NCBI RefSeq assembly: GCF_009730915.1
Contig: NC_052489.1
Location: 28,885,916 to 28,949,915 of the forward strand
Reading direction: 5' to 3'
DNA length: 64,000 nt
Source: Dioscorea cayenensis subsp. rotundata
Taxonomy: Eukaryota; Streptophyta; Magnoliopsida; Dioscoreales; Dioscoreaceae
Each line of letters starts with the position of its first letter. Position 1 is the first letter of the stretch. The notes under the pieces are model-generated. The model saw nothing but the letters and a program-made list of their open reading frames with translations. It searched no databases and was not told the DNA's origin. Of this stretch, positions 1 through 11,352 are shown piece after piece. The translations under genes and the position numbers were made by a program.

Positions 1-111
1 GAACTCTTAAAACCCTACATGGGATAGATGCAAATCACCAAATTGATTTTTTAATCAGTAGTCTAAATGAACAATTTTAGAAAATGATGTACACAGCTTA
101 AGAACATGCAC

Positions 112-2405
112 CTCATAGTCAATCAGTTGGATGATATTGTTTTTTCCCTTCAACTTGTTCAAATACTCTATCTCCTGACAAAATCCATATGCAGTTGGGT
201 AATCACGACCCTTAAGTTTGATCTTCTTAAGAGCATATATACTTCGGTCGGCTGATATTACTTTGTGAACTTCACTGCTCCCTCCGCTGCCTATTTTACC
301 AAGCTTTTGATAGAGCTTTCCATTAACTTTGAAGAAAACATCTGGATCATACTTCTTTTTACGAGAGACCTTTTCAACTTTGCTTGATTGAGAAGGTTCT
401 AGATCCACATGTGAGGATGGGTTACCTCCCCCAGGAACTAGAGATTGGGAGCATTTACCAGAATCAGTTCCACCTTTCTCTTTAATGCTGTTACCCATAT
501 GAAGAGCCTGATGTTGATGCTGAAGAGCCTCACCTACGTTCTTTAAACTCCCTTGTCCCTCTTGAAGGCCATAATCCTGGAAAGCTGAAGAGTTCTCCAC
601 AGCAGATGATGACATTTGAGTTGGAAAGGCAGTTTGTCCACCCAAAGGAGCATGTGTCCCCTGGTATGTTGGGCAGGAGTGCACTGACATCGTAGTGGCA
701 TTTGAGGCGCCTACAACTGAAGACCGAGTTATTGGAGCCACAAAGTGATGACTATCCCTTGGTTCATTATGTCTCACTAAATCCTGTTCACTCACAGCTG
801 TTTCTGTTGTTCAAACTGCCTCCCTCCTCCCTCTGTCAATGCAAGAGAATTCAAATAAGATGAAATGTCATCCATTCTAATATGAGTTTTTCAGCCATGC
901 ATCAGCACCTGCATGAATGTAGCCTAAGATAGATAAATAACTATACACCAAGCAAGCACACATTAGCTTATCACAAAAACCAAAGCCACATACAATAGAA
1001 CATAATGAGCAATGGACAAACTATCTAACTCTCATGCTTACTCTAACAAGTTGGACCTGAACAGCATAAAGTCTGAGACAAATCTCACATAAACAATAAG
1101 CAAGTACACATGAGTCAGCAGTAAAATCAAAGCCATATAAACAATTAAAACATAGAGAAGAAATGAAAATTTATCTAAAACTTCTGCTTACTCTGAAAAG
1201 CTGAAACTGAACCAGCATCCCCAAGAGAAGAGGACTGTTGCTTCTTTGAGACATCCACTGCTAAGGCCTCTCTCTGAACAGCCCGTAAAGCAGGATCACT
1301 GTTCTGTATAGCAAACAAGTTCATGTTCTCATCATTTGCAGCAGTTATAGTTCCCGTTATTGATGGAGGGGTAAGGGAGGAATCCTCGGCAGTGTTAATT
1401 CTAACTTCCACAGCAGCATCCTTCCTCTCCTCTAACGATATTTTAGGATGGTTTACGGCTCCAACAACCACTTGACTTTGAGGCAATATATTACCAACAT
1501 TGTCACTAGTCGTGGCAGAGATGGTGGTGCGATTCTTTGAAGACTCTGTTTGTGAAACCATGACACGAGTTGCACGAGCTGGTCGGGAGAAATTGGACTG
1601 CATAGTACCTGAGAGCAAAATCACAGAAGCAGTTCATGAGCACATCAAACGCGCACAATAATAATCATCCATCAAACCAACAGAATTAAGTCTTTACACA
1701 AAAGAAATTCAAGCAACACATTTGCTTTTACTTATAAATCAAACCCACTATAATGTTGCTTTTAACAATTGTCGTTTGTCCTTCAAAATTCATGTAATGT
1801 GCTGAATCTCAATTGCAAAGATTCCAAATTTTAGAAAATAAAAACAAATTATGTTAGAAAGATCCACTACAGCTGAATCAGGTGCTATAGGTACCGAATG
1901 TGAGAAGAATGCCAAGGCTAGAGCACAGTTCATGACTACACAATATAGTTATTAACACACTTCTTACTGACAAAAGAAGTCCAAAAATCAGTCTGATGAG
2001 CAAAAATCTCCAGAAAACAAGAGACAAAAAAACTTAAAAAGAAGTTCGATTTCCAAAGAGACCTATTGAACTAATTTATTCTGAACAAGATACAGAGCAA
2101 AAAATCAGCAGAAAAAAGATCTATAAAACAAGAACTACTCAGAGTAAGCATCAGATGCACACCAATACCGAAGATCCTTTTTGGCAAGAAAACCAAGAAA
2201 AAGAGATCGAAAGGGGGAAGGGAATACCGAGGGGGCGGTGGCGCTTGAAGACGGCATGAACGTGGCGGAGGAAATCGGGAGGGGAGAGGGAAAGCGAGGA
2301 GGAGGACGACGTCGACGACGACGTGATATTGGAGTCTCCGCCGGCGATCGGACGGATGGGGATGCTTGACGGCGGAGGAGCCGGAAGGTCAGCCTTCCTT
2401 TCCAT
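112..2405 (-). CDS. MPS1: MPS1/TTK-like dual-specificity protein kinase, 5' part (runs off left edge)
   Basis: Minus-strand gene; three exons are visible. Exon 1 (2405-2228) starts at ATG 2405 (MERKADLP) and ends in CTCG before GTATTC. Exon 2 (1608-1192) joins in frame (PLG-TMQSNF). Exon 3 ends at 112 (IIQLIDYE, then GTGCAT) and starts near 797 or 815. The first 230 or so residues are low-complexity Ser/Thr-rich. The kinase N-lobe begins at [20 protein letters not shown], with the Gly-rich loop [11 protein letters not shown] and the ATP-binding Lys in [10 protein letters not shown]. This N-lobe start is typical of plant MPS1/TTK, the spindle-assembly-checkpoint kinase acting at kinetochores. 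The C-lobe (HRD, DFG) lies left of the window. Oddity: between 815 and 797 the best upstream reading (FEQQKQ) is in a different frame from the downstream SEQDLVRH, so the acceptor is unresolved. An in-frame ATG 16 codons upstream (2453) is an alternative start. Family call is confident; exon 3 start is not. Confidence -1.
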
Positions 2406-3435
2406 CGGGATCCAACGGCATCTCGGCCGGGTAAGGTGGTCAAGAGAAGACAAGGAGAGGCTTTTCGTGGATCTCCGATGCCGGATCTCTCGGCGGTGAC
2501 CTCGATCTCGCCGGCGGCGGCAGTGAGAAGCTTTGCGCCGTTGAAGGGAGTGGGATCGAGGAAATTTGAAAAAGGCCTTGACGCCCGCTCTTTGCCTCTT
2601 TGGGATGTTTTTCCCCCATTTTGTCCTTTTTTTTAAAAAGCAATTACCTTATTTAGGTTTTTTTAATTACAACCCTGTGAAACCTATAATTTCATTTAGT
2701 TTTTTGAAAAATAAACTCCATTTTTTTTTTATATTTACACAAGGGCATATAAGTAAGAATCTTTGATTTAGTGTGGGTCTATTGATAGTCGGGTCACCGA
2801 TAGAGTTTTTCATCAAATAGTGAGAGTTCGATTCTCGGTTGTGCGGATTATCCCACCGTCCATGTGTGCACAGACCCCACCATGTTGATTTAGCAGGGCC
2901 TTCGGTTGTTTGCTCCTCTTGTCAAAAAAAAACCATTATTACTATCTTTAAAACTCCAAATTTCTAATTTGCCCCCTCAGACTTCTCAAAATTAAATTGT
3001 TGATCATCAAAGTTTAAAAAAAAAAAGGAATTATTTGGGTAAAAAAATAATTAATTGTTCCTTGTAATCACATCATTCACAACAAATTTTTATGATTATT
3101 TTTGCTGTTAAATACTTCCTCCATTTTTTTTATTTATTAATTTTATATAATTCATATTGATTAAAAAAACTGATTGAAATTAATTAATAATCTAAAATTT
3201 ATAAAAATTATATTAACTTTTCAATTTTACCCATATTAAAAATATACTTTAAAAATTTTATAATTAAATATTATTTATTAAAAATTGTAAATGTATATTA
3301 AATATAACAAATAAAAATAATATTTAATTTATACAAAATTTTTAAATGAACAAATAAAACAAAAAACAAAAAAATTCCAAAATGTGACCAGTAAAAAAGG
3401 AAAGGAAGATGTAATAGTCTAAATAAAGAGAAATC
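2406..3435. other. Intergenic, AT-rich; first part is the kinase promoter/5'UTR side
   Basis: 2406-2600 is GC-rich and continues the GC-rich first exon, so it probably holds the kinase 5'UTR and core promoter. From 2640 it becomes AT-rich with A/T homopolymers. Apart from a SINE at 2771-2932 I see no gene. Confidence -1.
2771..2932 (+). repeat. tRNA-derived SINE (candidate)
   Basis: A tRNA-like pol III B-box (AGTTCGATTCTC, 2825-2836) follows a degenerate A-box region. A non-coding body (CCATGTGTGCACAGACCCC) and a short A-tail (2924-2932) follow. The same order of parts recurs at 8003-8184, 33170-33355 and, inverted, at 10521-10692. A tRNA cloverleaf cannot be completed, so this is a SINE rather than a tRNA gene. 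Confidence -1.
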
Positions 3436-3625
3436 TGTTAAGATAATGATGTTTATTTTAGTTTGGTTAGGATATCTTTGATTTAAATATTTAAGTTAGT
3501 TGTGTGTTGATTAAAACTCAAATTAGTAGAGATTATCTTTTCTAGAATTTTTGCCTTTATAAAAGGCTTCGATGATTATGAATAAAAGTGTGCGGTTTTT
3601 CTTCATCTCTTCTTTTAAGTTATTA
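3436..3625 (+). repeat. Copia-1 left LTR
   Basis: 190 bp, TG...TA. It contains a TATA-like stretch (CCTTTATAAAAGGCTTC). It is near-identical to 7818-8002 but carries one extra base in each of five homopolymers between 3535 and 3605. Confidence -1.
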
Positions 3626-3626
3626 G

Positions 3627-3638
3627 TGGTATCAGAGC
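3627..3638 (+). other. Primer-binding site of copia-1 (initiator tRNA-Met)
   Basis: TGGTATCAGAGC lies one base inside the left LTR. This 12-mer is the usual minus-strand priming site in plant copia elements. Confidence -1.
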
Positions 3639-3690
3639 TAGGTTTTTCAACAAAAGGGAGAGTTTTTTTTTTGTAGTGAAGAAATTCACA

Positions 3691-6600
3691 ATGTCTGCAG
3701 AACAACTTTTGTGCAACCATCTATTCCACGTTTTTGATGGTCACTACGATCATTGGAGCATGTTGATGGAAAAATTTCTTAAAAATCCAAGGAGTATTGG
3801 AATATTGTTGAATTCGGAGTGGCAAAAACCGGATGATGGAGTAGTACCCTCTGAAGCACGAGAGGAAGGAACTTGAGGCATCAAAGTTGAAAGACTTGAA
3901 GGCGAAGAATTATTTATTTCGGGGCCATTGATCGATCTATTTTTGGAGACGATTCTTTGCAAAAGAAACCTCCAAGGATATATGGGATTCGATGAAGAAA
4001 AAATATCAAGGCTCATCAAGGGTGAAGCGTGCACAACTTCAAGCCTTGAGAAGGGATTTTTGAAAAATCTACGGATGAAGGATGGAGAATCATTAACAAT
4101 TATTTTTGCAAGAACCATGGGATTGGCCAATAATATGCGGTTTCATGGGGAGAAGATGGATGATGTCACTATTGTTGAAAAGATATTGCGATCTTTGACG
4201 ACAAAAATTTGACTACATAGTTTGCTCAATTGAAGAATCAAAGGGACATAGATGCACTCTCAATTGATGAACTTCAAAGCTCTTTTATTAGTTCATGAGC
4301 AGGAAGATCAACCGTAATTTTTATTGCTTTGAGGAGCAAGCTTTGAAGGCCTCTACAACCAACAACTTCTCAATATTACGAGGTAGAGGTCGCGGTGGAA
4401 GTAGAGGAAGAGGAAGAGCGGATAGAGGCTACGAGTGGCAACGAAATCATCGATGATGGTTATCTACAAAGTAAAGGAAGAGGACGAGGTCAACAATTTG
4501 ATAAATCTAAAATTGAGTGTTTTTAGATGTCATCGATTTGAGTCATTACCGATTACGAATGTTATACCAAGCTACCTAATGACAAAGACAAAGGAGAAAA
4601 AGTCAAATTTTTGCGAGAAAATAAAGAAGCGGAGACTTTGCTAATGACAATTCAAGATAGTCAGGAATCTCACAAGTCGGATATTTGGTTTGTGGACACT
4701 GGTTGTAGCAACCATATGTGTGGAAGTAAGTCCTTCTTTTTCTTACTTAAATGAAGATTTTTCACTCTCATTTGTTAGCTTTGGAGATTGCTCTACGGTG
4801 AATGTGATGGGAAAGGGTGATATTAATATAAAAAAACCAAGAATGGTTTTATAGAAAAAAATTTCTAATGTTTTTTTATGTTCCCGACTTGAAAAAGTAA
4901 CTTACTTGAGTCTTTGGTCGAGTTGCAGAGAAGGGATATACAATTACTATTCAAAAAAAGGTACTTGTGAAATATATGATCCTTGTAGAGGTGCAATTGC
5001 AATTGTGCCAATGAGTTCAAATAGGTTGTTTCCTATAAAGATTGAATGTGCTCAACCTTGTTTGATGGCTAAAACAAAAGACCCTTCATGGCTATGGCAT
5101 TATCGGTATGGTCACTTGAGCTTTGGTGGATTGAAGACACTCCAAGAAAAGGATATGGTGATAGGGCTTCCTAAAATCACTATTCCCTCCCAAGTTTGTG
5201 AAGAGTGTGTTGTTGGCAAACAACATCGTACTCCTTTCTCTCAAGGAAAGTCTTGGAGAGCAAAAGATGTTTTAGAACTTGTTCACTCTGATATTTGTGG
5301 ACCAATAAATCCTACTTCTAATGGAGGTAAAAGATATTTTATTACTTTCACTGATGATTATTCTCGGAAAACTTGGGTTTATTTTTTACAGGAGAAATCA
5401 GAAGCTTTTAGTGCATTTAAAAGCTTCAAGGTATATGTTGAAAGTGAAATCGGGAAGCCTATTAAAACAATTCGCACTGATCGTGGAGGAGAGTACTGCT
5501 CGAAAGACTTTGAAAGTTTTTGTAATTATCATGGCATCCGAAGAGAGCTCACAGCTTCCTATTCCCCACAACAGAATGGTGTATCAGAAAGAAAAAATCG
5601 AACCATCCTCAATATGGTGCGAACCTTGTTAACAAAGGGCAGAATTCCGAAGAATTTTTGGCCAGAAGCAGTGAATTGGAGCATTCATATCTTGAATAGA
5701 AGTCCTACTTTTGCTGTTCAAAACAAAACACCAGAGGAAGCATGGAGTGGAAGAAGACCAACAATAGATCACTTCAGAATTTTTGGTTGCATTGCATATG
5801 CACATATTCCAGATGAGAAAAGAAAGAAGCTTGATGATAAAGGGCAAAAGTGTGTTTTTCTTGGGATTAGTGAAATATCCAAAGCTTTTAAATTGTATGA
5901 TCCATTAACAAAAAAAATTGTGGTGAGTAGGGATGTTATTTTTGATGAGGAGAGCACTTGGAATTGGAGTGAGCAGCAGCCTACTTCAATTATAATTAGT
6001 GATGAAGCCGAAGAAGAAGGAGAGCAAGTCCAACATCAAGAAATTTCAACTAATGAAGCCTCAATTACTAATAAACTTTCACAAACAGCAACAGAAACAT
6101 CAACTAAATCCCCTATTACTCGTGTCCGAAAAAGGCCGGCTTGGATGGCAGATTATGAAGTAACAGATTTCAACCAATCTGAAGACCTTGCTACTCACTT
6201 TGCTTTATTTTCAGATTGTGATCCTTTATCTTTTGAAGAAGCTATCCAACATTCAAAGTGGAAAAAAGCTATGGATAATGAAATTGCATCCATTGAAAAA
6301 AATAAAACATGGGAATTGACTGAACTTCCCAAAGGGCAAAAAACAATTGGTTTAAAGTGGGTATACAAAACAAAATTAAACGAGAAAGGTGAGATTGACA
6401 AGTATAAGGCACGATTGGTTGCAAAAGGTTATAAGCAAGAATTTGGTATAGATTATAAAGAGGTTTTTTTGCTCCGGTTGCAAGGCTTGACACTACTCAG
6501 GGCTTGTGGTTGCATTGGCGACTCAAAAATTCATGGTCAATATTTCGACTAGATGTAAAATCGGCCTTTCTACATGGAGAATTAGAAGAGCAGATATTTG

Positions 6601-7779
6601 TTGATCAACCTTTGGGTTATATTAAAGCAGGGGATGAGCATAAAGTGTATAAATTGAAAAAAGCTCTCTATGGATTAAAGCAAGCTCCACGGGCATGGTA
6701 TAGTCGCATAGAAGCTTATTTTTTTTAAAGAAAGGATTTCAGAAGTGCCACTATGAACATACAGTTTTTATGAAATTTGAAGCTGAAGGAAAGGTACTTA
6801 TAGTTTGCTTATATGTGGATGACTTAATCTACACCGGCAATGACAAAGTGATAATTGAGCAGTTTAAGACTTCCATGATGATTGAATTTGATATGTCTGA
6901 CCTTGGTTTAATGCATTACTTTCTGGGTATAGAAGTTATCCAATCTTCTTCAGGTATTTTTATTTCTCAAAAAAGATATGTGCATAATATCCTGACCAGG
7001 TTTTGAATGCAAGATTGTAATCCAGTTTGTATTCCTGTTGAGACGGGTTTGAAGCTTGTTAAAAATTCAAAAGGAAATATGGTTAACAACACTATTTACA
7101 AGCAAATTGTTGGAAGTTTGATGTATTTAACTGCAACAAGGCCCGACATTATGTTTGGTGTAAGTCTCATTAGTAGATTCATGGAAAATCCAAAAGAGGT
7201 GCATCTCATGGCCGCAAAACGAATTTTGCGATACTTACAAGGAACAATAGATTATGGAATATTGTACAAAAAAAGGAGAGATATCAGAACTAATTGGATT
7301 CTGAGATAGTGATTATCGCAGGAGATTTAGATGATCGGAAAAGCACATCCGGTTATGTATTTATGATGGGTTTTGGAGCTATCTCATGGTCATCAAAGAA
7401 GCAACATATTGTTACTCTTTCCACAACTGAGGCTGAATTTGTAGCAGCAACAGCATGTGCCTCTCATGCAGTGTGGTTAAGAAATATTCTTGAAGAACTT
7501 CAATTAAAGCAAGAAGGTTCGACTCCAATATATTGCGATAACAGTTCAACTATCAAGCTATCTAAGAATTCAGTTCTTCATGGAAGAAGCAAACATATTG
7601 ACGTAAGATATCATTTCTTGCGAGATCTTACAAAGGATAAAATTATTGATCTCATCTACTGCAGAAGCAAAGATCAGATTGCTGATTTATTTACAAAGCC
7701 TCTCAAAATAGCTACTTTTCACAAGCTCAGGGCATTGATCGGTGTATCGAGTATGAAAGCATTCATGCAAGAGAGATAA
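3691..7779 (+). pseudogene. Copia-1 gag-pol polyprotein remnant, multiply frameshifted
   Basis: Gag begins at ATG 3691 (VFDGHYDHWSMLMEKFL, a copia gag hallmark) and continues in another frame with RMKDGESL and ARTMGLANNMRFHGE. A Gly/Arg-rich stretch follows near 4380. From 4906 a 548-codon frame carries the pre-integrase motif (WHYRYGHLSFGGLK). It also carries an integrase core with a complete D-D-E triad (HSDICGP, RTDRGGEY, NGVSERKNRT) and the start of RT. The RT frame is lost at a 7-T run near 6464. It resumes with [15 protein letters not shown], the catalytic YVDDLIYTGND near 6810, and RNase H ([20 protein letters not shown]). At least five frame changes mean no full polyprotein can be made as written; several lie in homopolymers. 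Confidence -1.
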
Positions 7780-7817
7780 CTTTAAACTTATGAGATAAAC
7801 ATAAGTTTAAGGGAGGG

Positions 7818-8002
7818 TGTTAAGATAATGATGTTTATTTTAGTTTGGTTAGGATATCTTTGATTTAAATATTTAAGTTAGTTGTGTGTTGATTAAAACT
7901 CAAATTAGTAGAGATTATCTTTCTAGAATTTTGCCTTTATAAAGGCTTCAATGATTATGAATAAAGTGTGCAGTTTTCTTCATCTCTTCTTTTAAGTTAT
8001 CA
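7818..8002 (+). repeat. Copia-1 right LTR
   Basis: 185 bp, TG...CA, preceded by the purine tract AAGGGAGGG. It is the shorter-homopolymer version of the left LTR. Confidence -1.
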
Positions 8003-8184
8003 ATTAGAACCCTTCGCAAATGGTGAGAGTTCGAATCATAGGTGATGGTACATTTCTGAGAATTTGATTAGTGGTTGTGTTCTGGTGGTCTCAACGTTCA
8101 TGTGTGTGTGGGGCTCACCCCCAATTGCTTCGCCGAGGTTTATGCACGCCTCTTTCTTTAAGCTGCTCATCTTAAAAAAAAAAA
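8003..8184 (+). repeat. SINE next to copia-1 right LTR
   Basis: B-box-like GAGTTCGAATCAT near 8025, a body with TTCATGTGTGTGTGGGGCTC, and an A-tail at 8173-8184. The structure parallels 2771-2932. It directly abuts the copia right LTR, which may explain the missing target duplication. Confidence -1.
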
Positions 8185-8584
8185 AGAAAAGGAAAATCTT
8201 TGAAATACCTACCGGGTAAATAGCGGTGAAGATTATCTATGGTTTCTATTAGTGTTGGTATGATCATTGGTTTAATAACTGTGCACCTAGCTAGTGTAGC
8301 TGAAACTTTTTTGGAATTGCAAATCCCTAGCAATATTGATCCCAGAGTTCCTCTCCTTAACCCATTATTCTAGCACCGCCAAATTGGAGGAGCTTTACTC
8401 GAACATCTCAAGGCTCTCACTTGACTAGGACAACCACAAAGTGTGTTGAAAAGGTAATAGATTTTTTTTTTTTTTTGTAAAATCATTTAATAGGCTGAAA
8501 TGACCGGGCTTGACAATGTGGAAGGGATTTTATCCTTGCAAAATAATTTTTTTTAACCTAGTTATTAATCTGAAAGAATAAAAT

Positions 8585-8890
8585 TATAAAAACCCTCAAC
8601 AACTTGTTTATTCATTGTTGTAACAGGCTTTCAACATCAACATGCGTGCTATGAACGGCTATGGAGGAGTATGTTAATCACTTTTTCCTTAATTGCCCAT
8701 TTTCTTCTTATATATGGACACTTTGGTCGCATATTTGGGTTCTCATGGTACTTTATCACCGTAGAAGTGTGGACCACTTGGATGGAATTGCTTTTGGGGC
8801 ACATGAGAACTTCTAGTATGGGCAATGTTTTGGAATTTATTATTGGACCAAAACAACTGTATATTCAAGTGTCACTATCTCTCATGTAGG
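8585..8890 (+). pseudogene. L1-type LINE ORF2 fragment (RT zinc-binding region)
   Basis: Across frames the region reads like the C-terminal zinc-binding domain that follows plant L1 reverse transcriptases: a hydrophobic NHFF..PFSSYIW-type stretch, then SVDHLDGI. The frame 8671-8889 includes ITVEVWTTWMELLLGH, which recurs at 23822-24034. Domain assignment rests on pattern and is tentative; it is clearly non-functional. Confidence -1.
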
Positions 8891-8950
8891 TCAATTTTAA
8901 TCAAATTTGATCGTATAAAACTTCTTGAATATTTGCAGCGCATGTAGAGA

Positions 8951-9887
8951 AAAGTATTAAGATAGTGTTTGGATGATGGAATATGGTTGAGAATGGGAAA
9001 GAAAATTTTGAGTAGGGGGATATGAATGAAAACTTTGAGGAGGGATGTGAATAAAAATTTTGTTTAGCTGGAGTGAAAATTTATTGAGAATGTAAAAGGT
9101 TAGAAAAGAATATATGAGAAGATTACCATTATACATTTTAATCTAAAAATAATATTTATATATGAAATATGGTTTAATTTATATATATAAATTAACAATA
9201 GTATTTATAATTATGTAGTAAGTTATGTAATAATCATTCAATCTAATTATTATAATTAATTATTTTAAAATAATTAAGATTTTTTCTGTAGATAATATCA
9301 ACCCTCAAACCTCTCTATCCCACCTCATAAGGCTACGGAACCCTCTAACTTCTCTTTCAGAGTAAGAACGGTGAAAGAAAGAAGTTTGCAATCAAGAGTC
9401 CCATGAAGGCTTTCAAGACGGATCCTTCCTAGCAAGTTAAAGTAGACAAAAGGACAAAACGATTCATTTAATAATAATTTTTATAGCGTGAAATATTATC
9501 AATTTCATTGTAATAAATTTAATTATTATAATGAACTATTTAAATTAATGGATTTCATTATAAATATATCAATAATCCCAAACGAGAATTACTCATCCAA
9601 AGTTTTAATTTTTTAAGTTGTTACAAAAAAACTTAAAAAAATTCAAAAAAAGTTAAAAAATAATTATGCATAATATAGGAGGGCAAAAATATCTTTTCAT
9701 AATACAGGAATGGCCATTGGCCCCAATATTAGGGGTAATAGCTATTACCCTGATGAGGGGAGTTATATTCCCCTTCCACTCTCCCAGGGGTAATAATGCT
9801 AACTCAATGGATGGCAAAACGTGGGTATCCATTAGGATTAGTAATCATCCCCTTCAAAGGGGGATGATTACTTGAAGCAAAAAGTAT
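8951..9887. mobile_element. Unit-1-specific insertion with MITE-like palindromic part (candidate)
   Basis: The duplication alignment is interrupted here. AAAGTAT occurs at both edges (8951-8957 and 9881-9887), and the DNA between is absent from unit 2, which carries a different 170-bp filler at 26415-26590. Within 9700-9880 are palindromic pieces such as GGGGTAATAGCTATTACCC and CCCCTTCAAAGGGGG. No ORF. Superfamily not assigned. Confidence -1.
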
Positions 9888-10520
9888 CTAAGTTAGAGGA
9901 GGCTATCTTAAAAATTAAAAACAATATCAACTTTCTTAGCTCACTCTCCCCAAATATTGGAGACATGACAACCAATAATATCAACTTTCTTAGCTCACTC
10001 TCCGCAAATATCCAAACTCGACTCGTTCCGTAGTTTCCGACCAGATCCATCCTAAATGGGACGATTTTTGTGTTTTTTTTTTTATTTTACTTTTTTATTT
10101 TACTAATTTAATTAAAAAAAATAATTTATTCTAATCTAATTTTATTGATAAATATTATATATTATAGGAGGTTGATAAAAAAATATCTCAATTTCTTCCC
10201 ATTTTTAATTGGTTGTTTGTACTTTTACATTCATAATTATATAAAGTAAAAAAAAATTGGCGAAGCAGGCCAGGGTATGAAGAAAAATCTTGGTAACAGT
10301 TGTGGCATTTAAAATATTACTGTTTGAGCGGAGTGGGGTGGAGGCAGGCACAGAGATGGTTCAGTCGGGGCGATGGTAGTAGAGGCCTGTCTTGAATCCA
10401 CCCCATCCCATTACCATCCCTACAACTAAGCTATAAAAATATAAAAATTCATCTTGGTGTTATCCAAGAGGAATGCCACTTTTTTAGGGCTATTTTCTTG
10501 GTATTACCACCACCAACATT

Positions 10521-10692
10521 TTTTTTTTTTGAAAAGGACGACAGGCGCCTAATTAGGAACATGCAAACGTGTGGAGCAAAACTCAACGCCACCCCATGCC
10601 CTCACCTTACGCAGACATGAGGTTTGATCTCAGGTCCTTCGGAAATAAACGACCTATGCAAGAAACTCAGTACCAATTAACCCAAAGGCTGT
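10521..10692 (-). repeat. SINE, inverted
   Basis: Read on the minus strand it begins near GGTTAATTGGTACTGAG and carries a B-box-like GACCTGAGATCAAACC. It ends GTCGTCCTTTTC followed by an A-tail (T-run at 10521-10531 on the plus strand). It is absent from the equivalent place in unit 2, so it inserted after duplication or was lost there. Confidence -1.
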
Positions 10693-11352
10693 TGGCCCAA
10701 TAATCTTTTCTATTCTAAGCTATACACTTGTGTAAAACCATCTTACACCAATGGCATGTAGAAGTTTTTATTTATTTTTTTAATTTAGTTGTACTATCAT
10801 ATTTGACTGTGCCGTTTGATATTACATTACTTCTTTTAAAAAAAATATTAGCACTATTCTATTATTATATATATAACTGTTATTATTTTTAATAAAATTA
10901 TGATTTGTTCATTTTAATTAAAAATATATAGTTGAATTGGCCACTTTTTGCTTCAATCCTATGTTATTTAGAAGCACGGTAAAAAAAATAAATATTTTTT
11001 TAAAATTTATTTACTAATTTTATAAAAATATTAATATTATTAAAAACCAATGAAATTAAAGTCTAAATAAAACCTTCAATTTTAAAAACACTAACTTTAC
11101 TTAATATTAATATTAATTAACTCAAAAAATCAACTCCAAGTTTTTCTTAATTAATAAAACATCTATCCCATCACTGTGAACAGAACCATTGACAGGTACA
11201 AAAAAAAAAACAAACCATGCTAGCTGTTCTCTGTCTTCTTTGTCATCTCCCATCAAACATAATCATTAAAATAAATAAATAAATAAACTTTCATTCATCA
11301 TGCTCATCTCTATCATTCAAATTACAACAGTGACAAAAGAGAAGCGCAAGCA

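Larger units (their letters stand above)
3436..8002 (+). mobile_element. Ty1/copia LTR retrotransposon 1 (degenerate, both LTRs present)
   Basis: Direct repeats at 3436-3625 and 7818-8002 begin TGTTAAGATAATG and end TTA or TCA. A primer-binding site TGGTATCAGAGC (complement of initiator-Met tRNA 3' end) starts at 3627, and a polypurine tract (AAGGGAGGG) sits just before the right LTR. Between them gag, protease, integrase, reverse transcriptase and RNase H are recognisable in copia order (integrase before RT). LTRs differ by about three substitutions plus five single-base homopolymer differences. No matching 5-bp target duplication is evident (AAATC left, ATTAG right). Confidence -1.

Noticed and set aside
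2820..2840. tRNA gene suggested by the B-box
   Set aside because: No acceptor-stem pairing or anticodon arm; the A-tail and dispersed copies fit a SINE.
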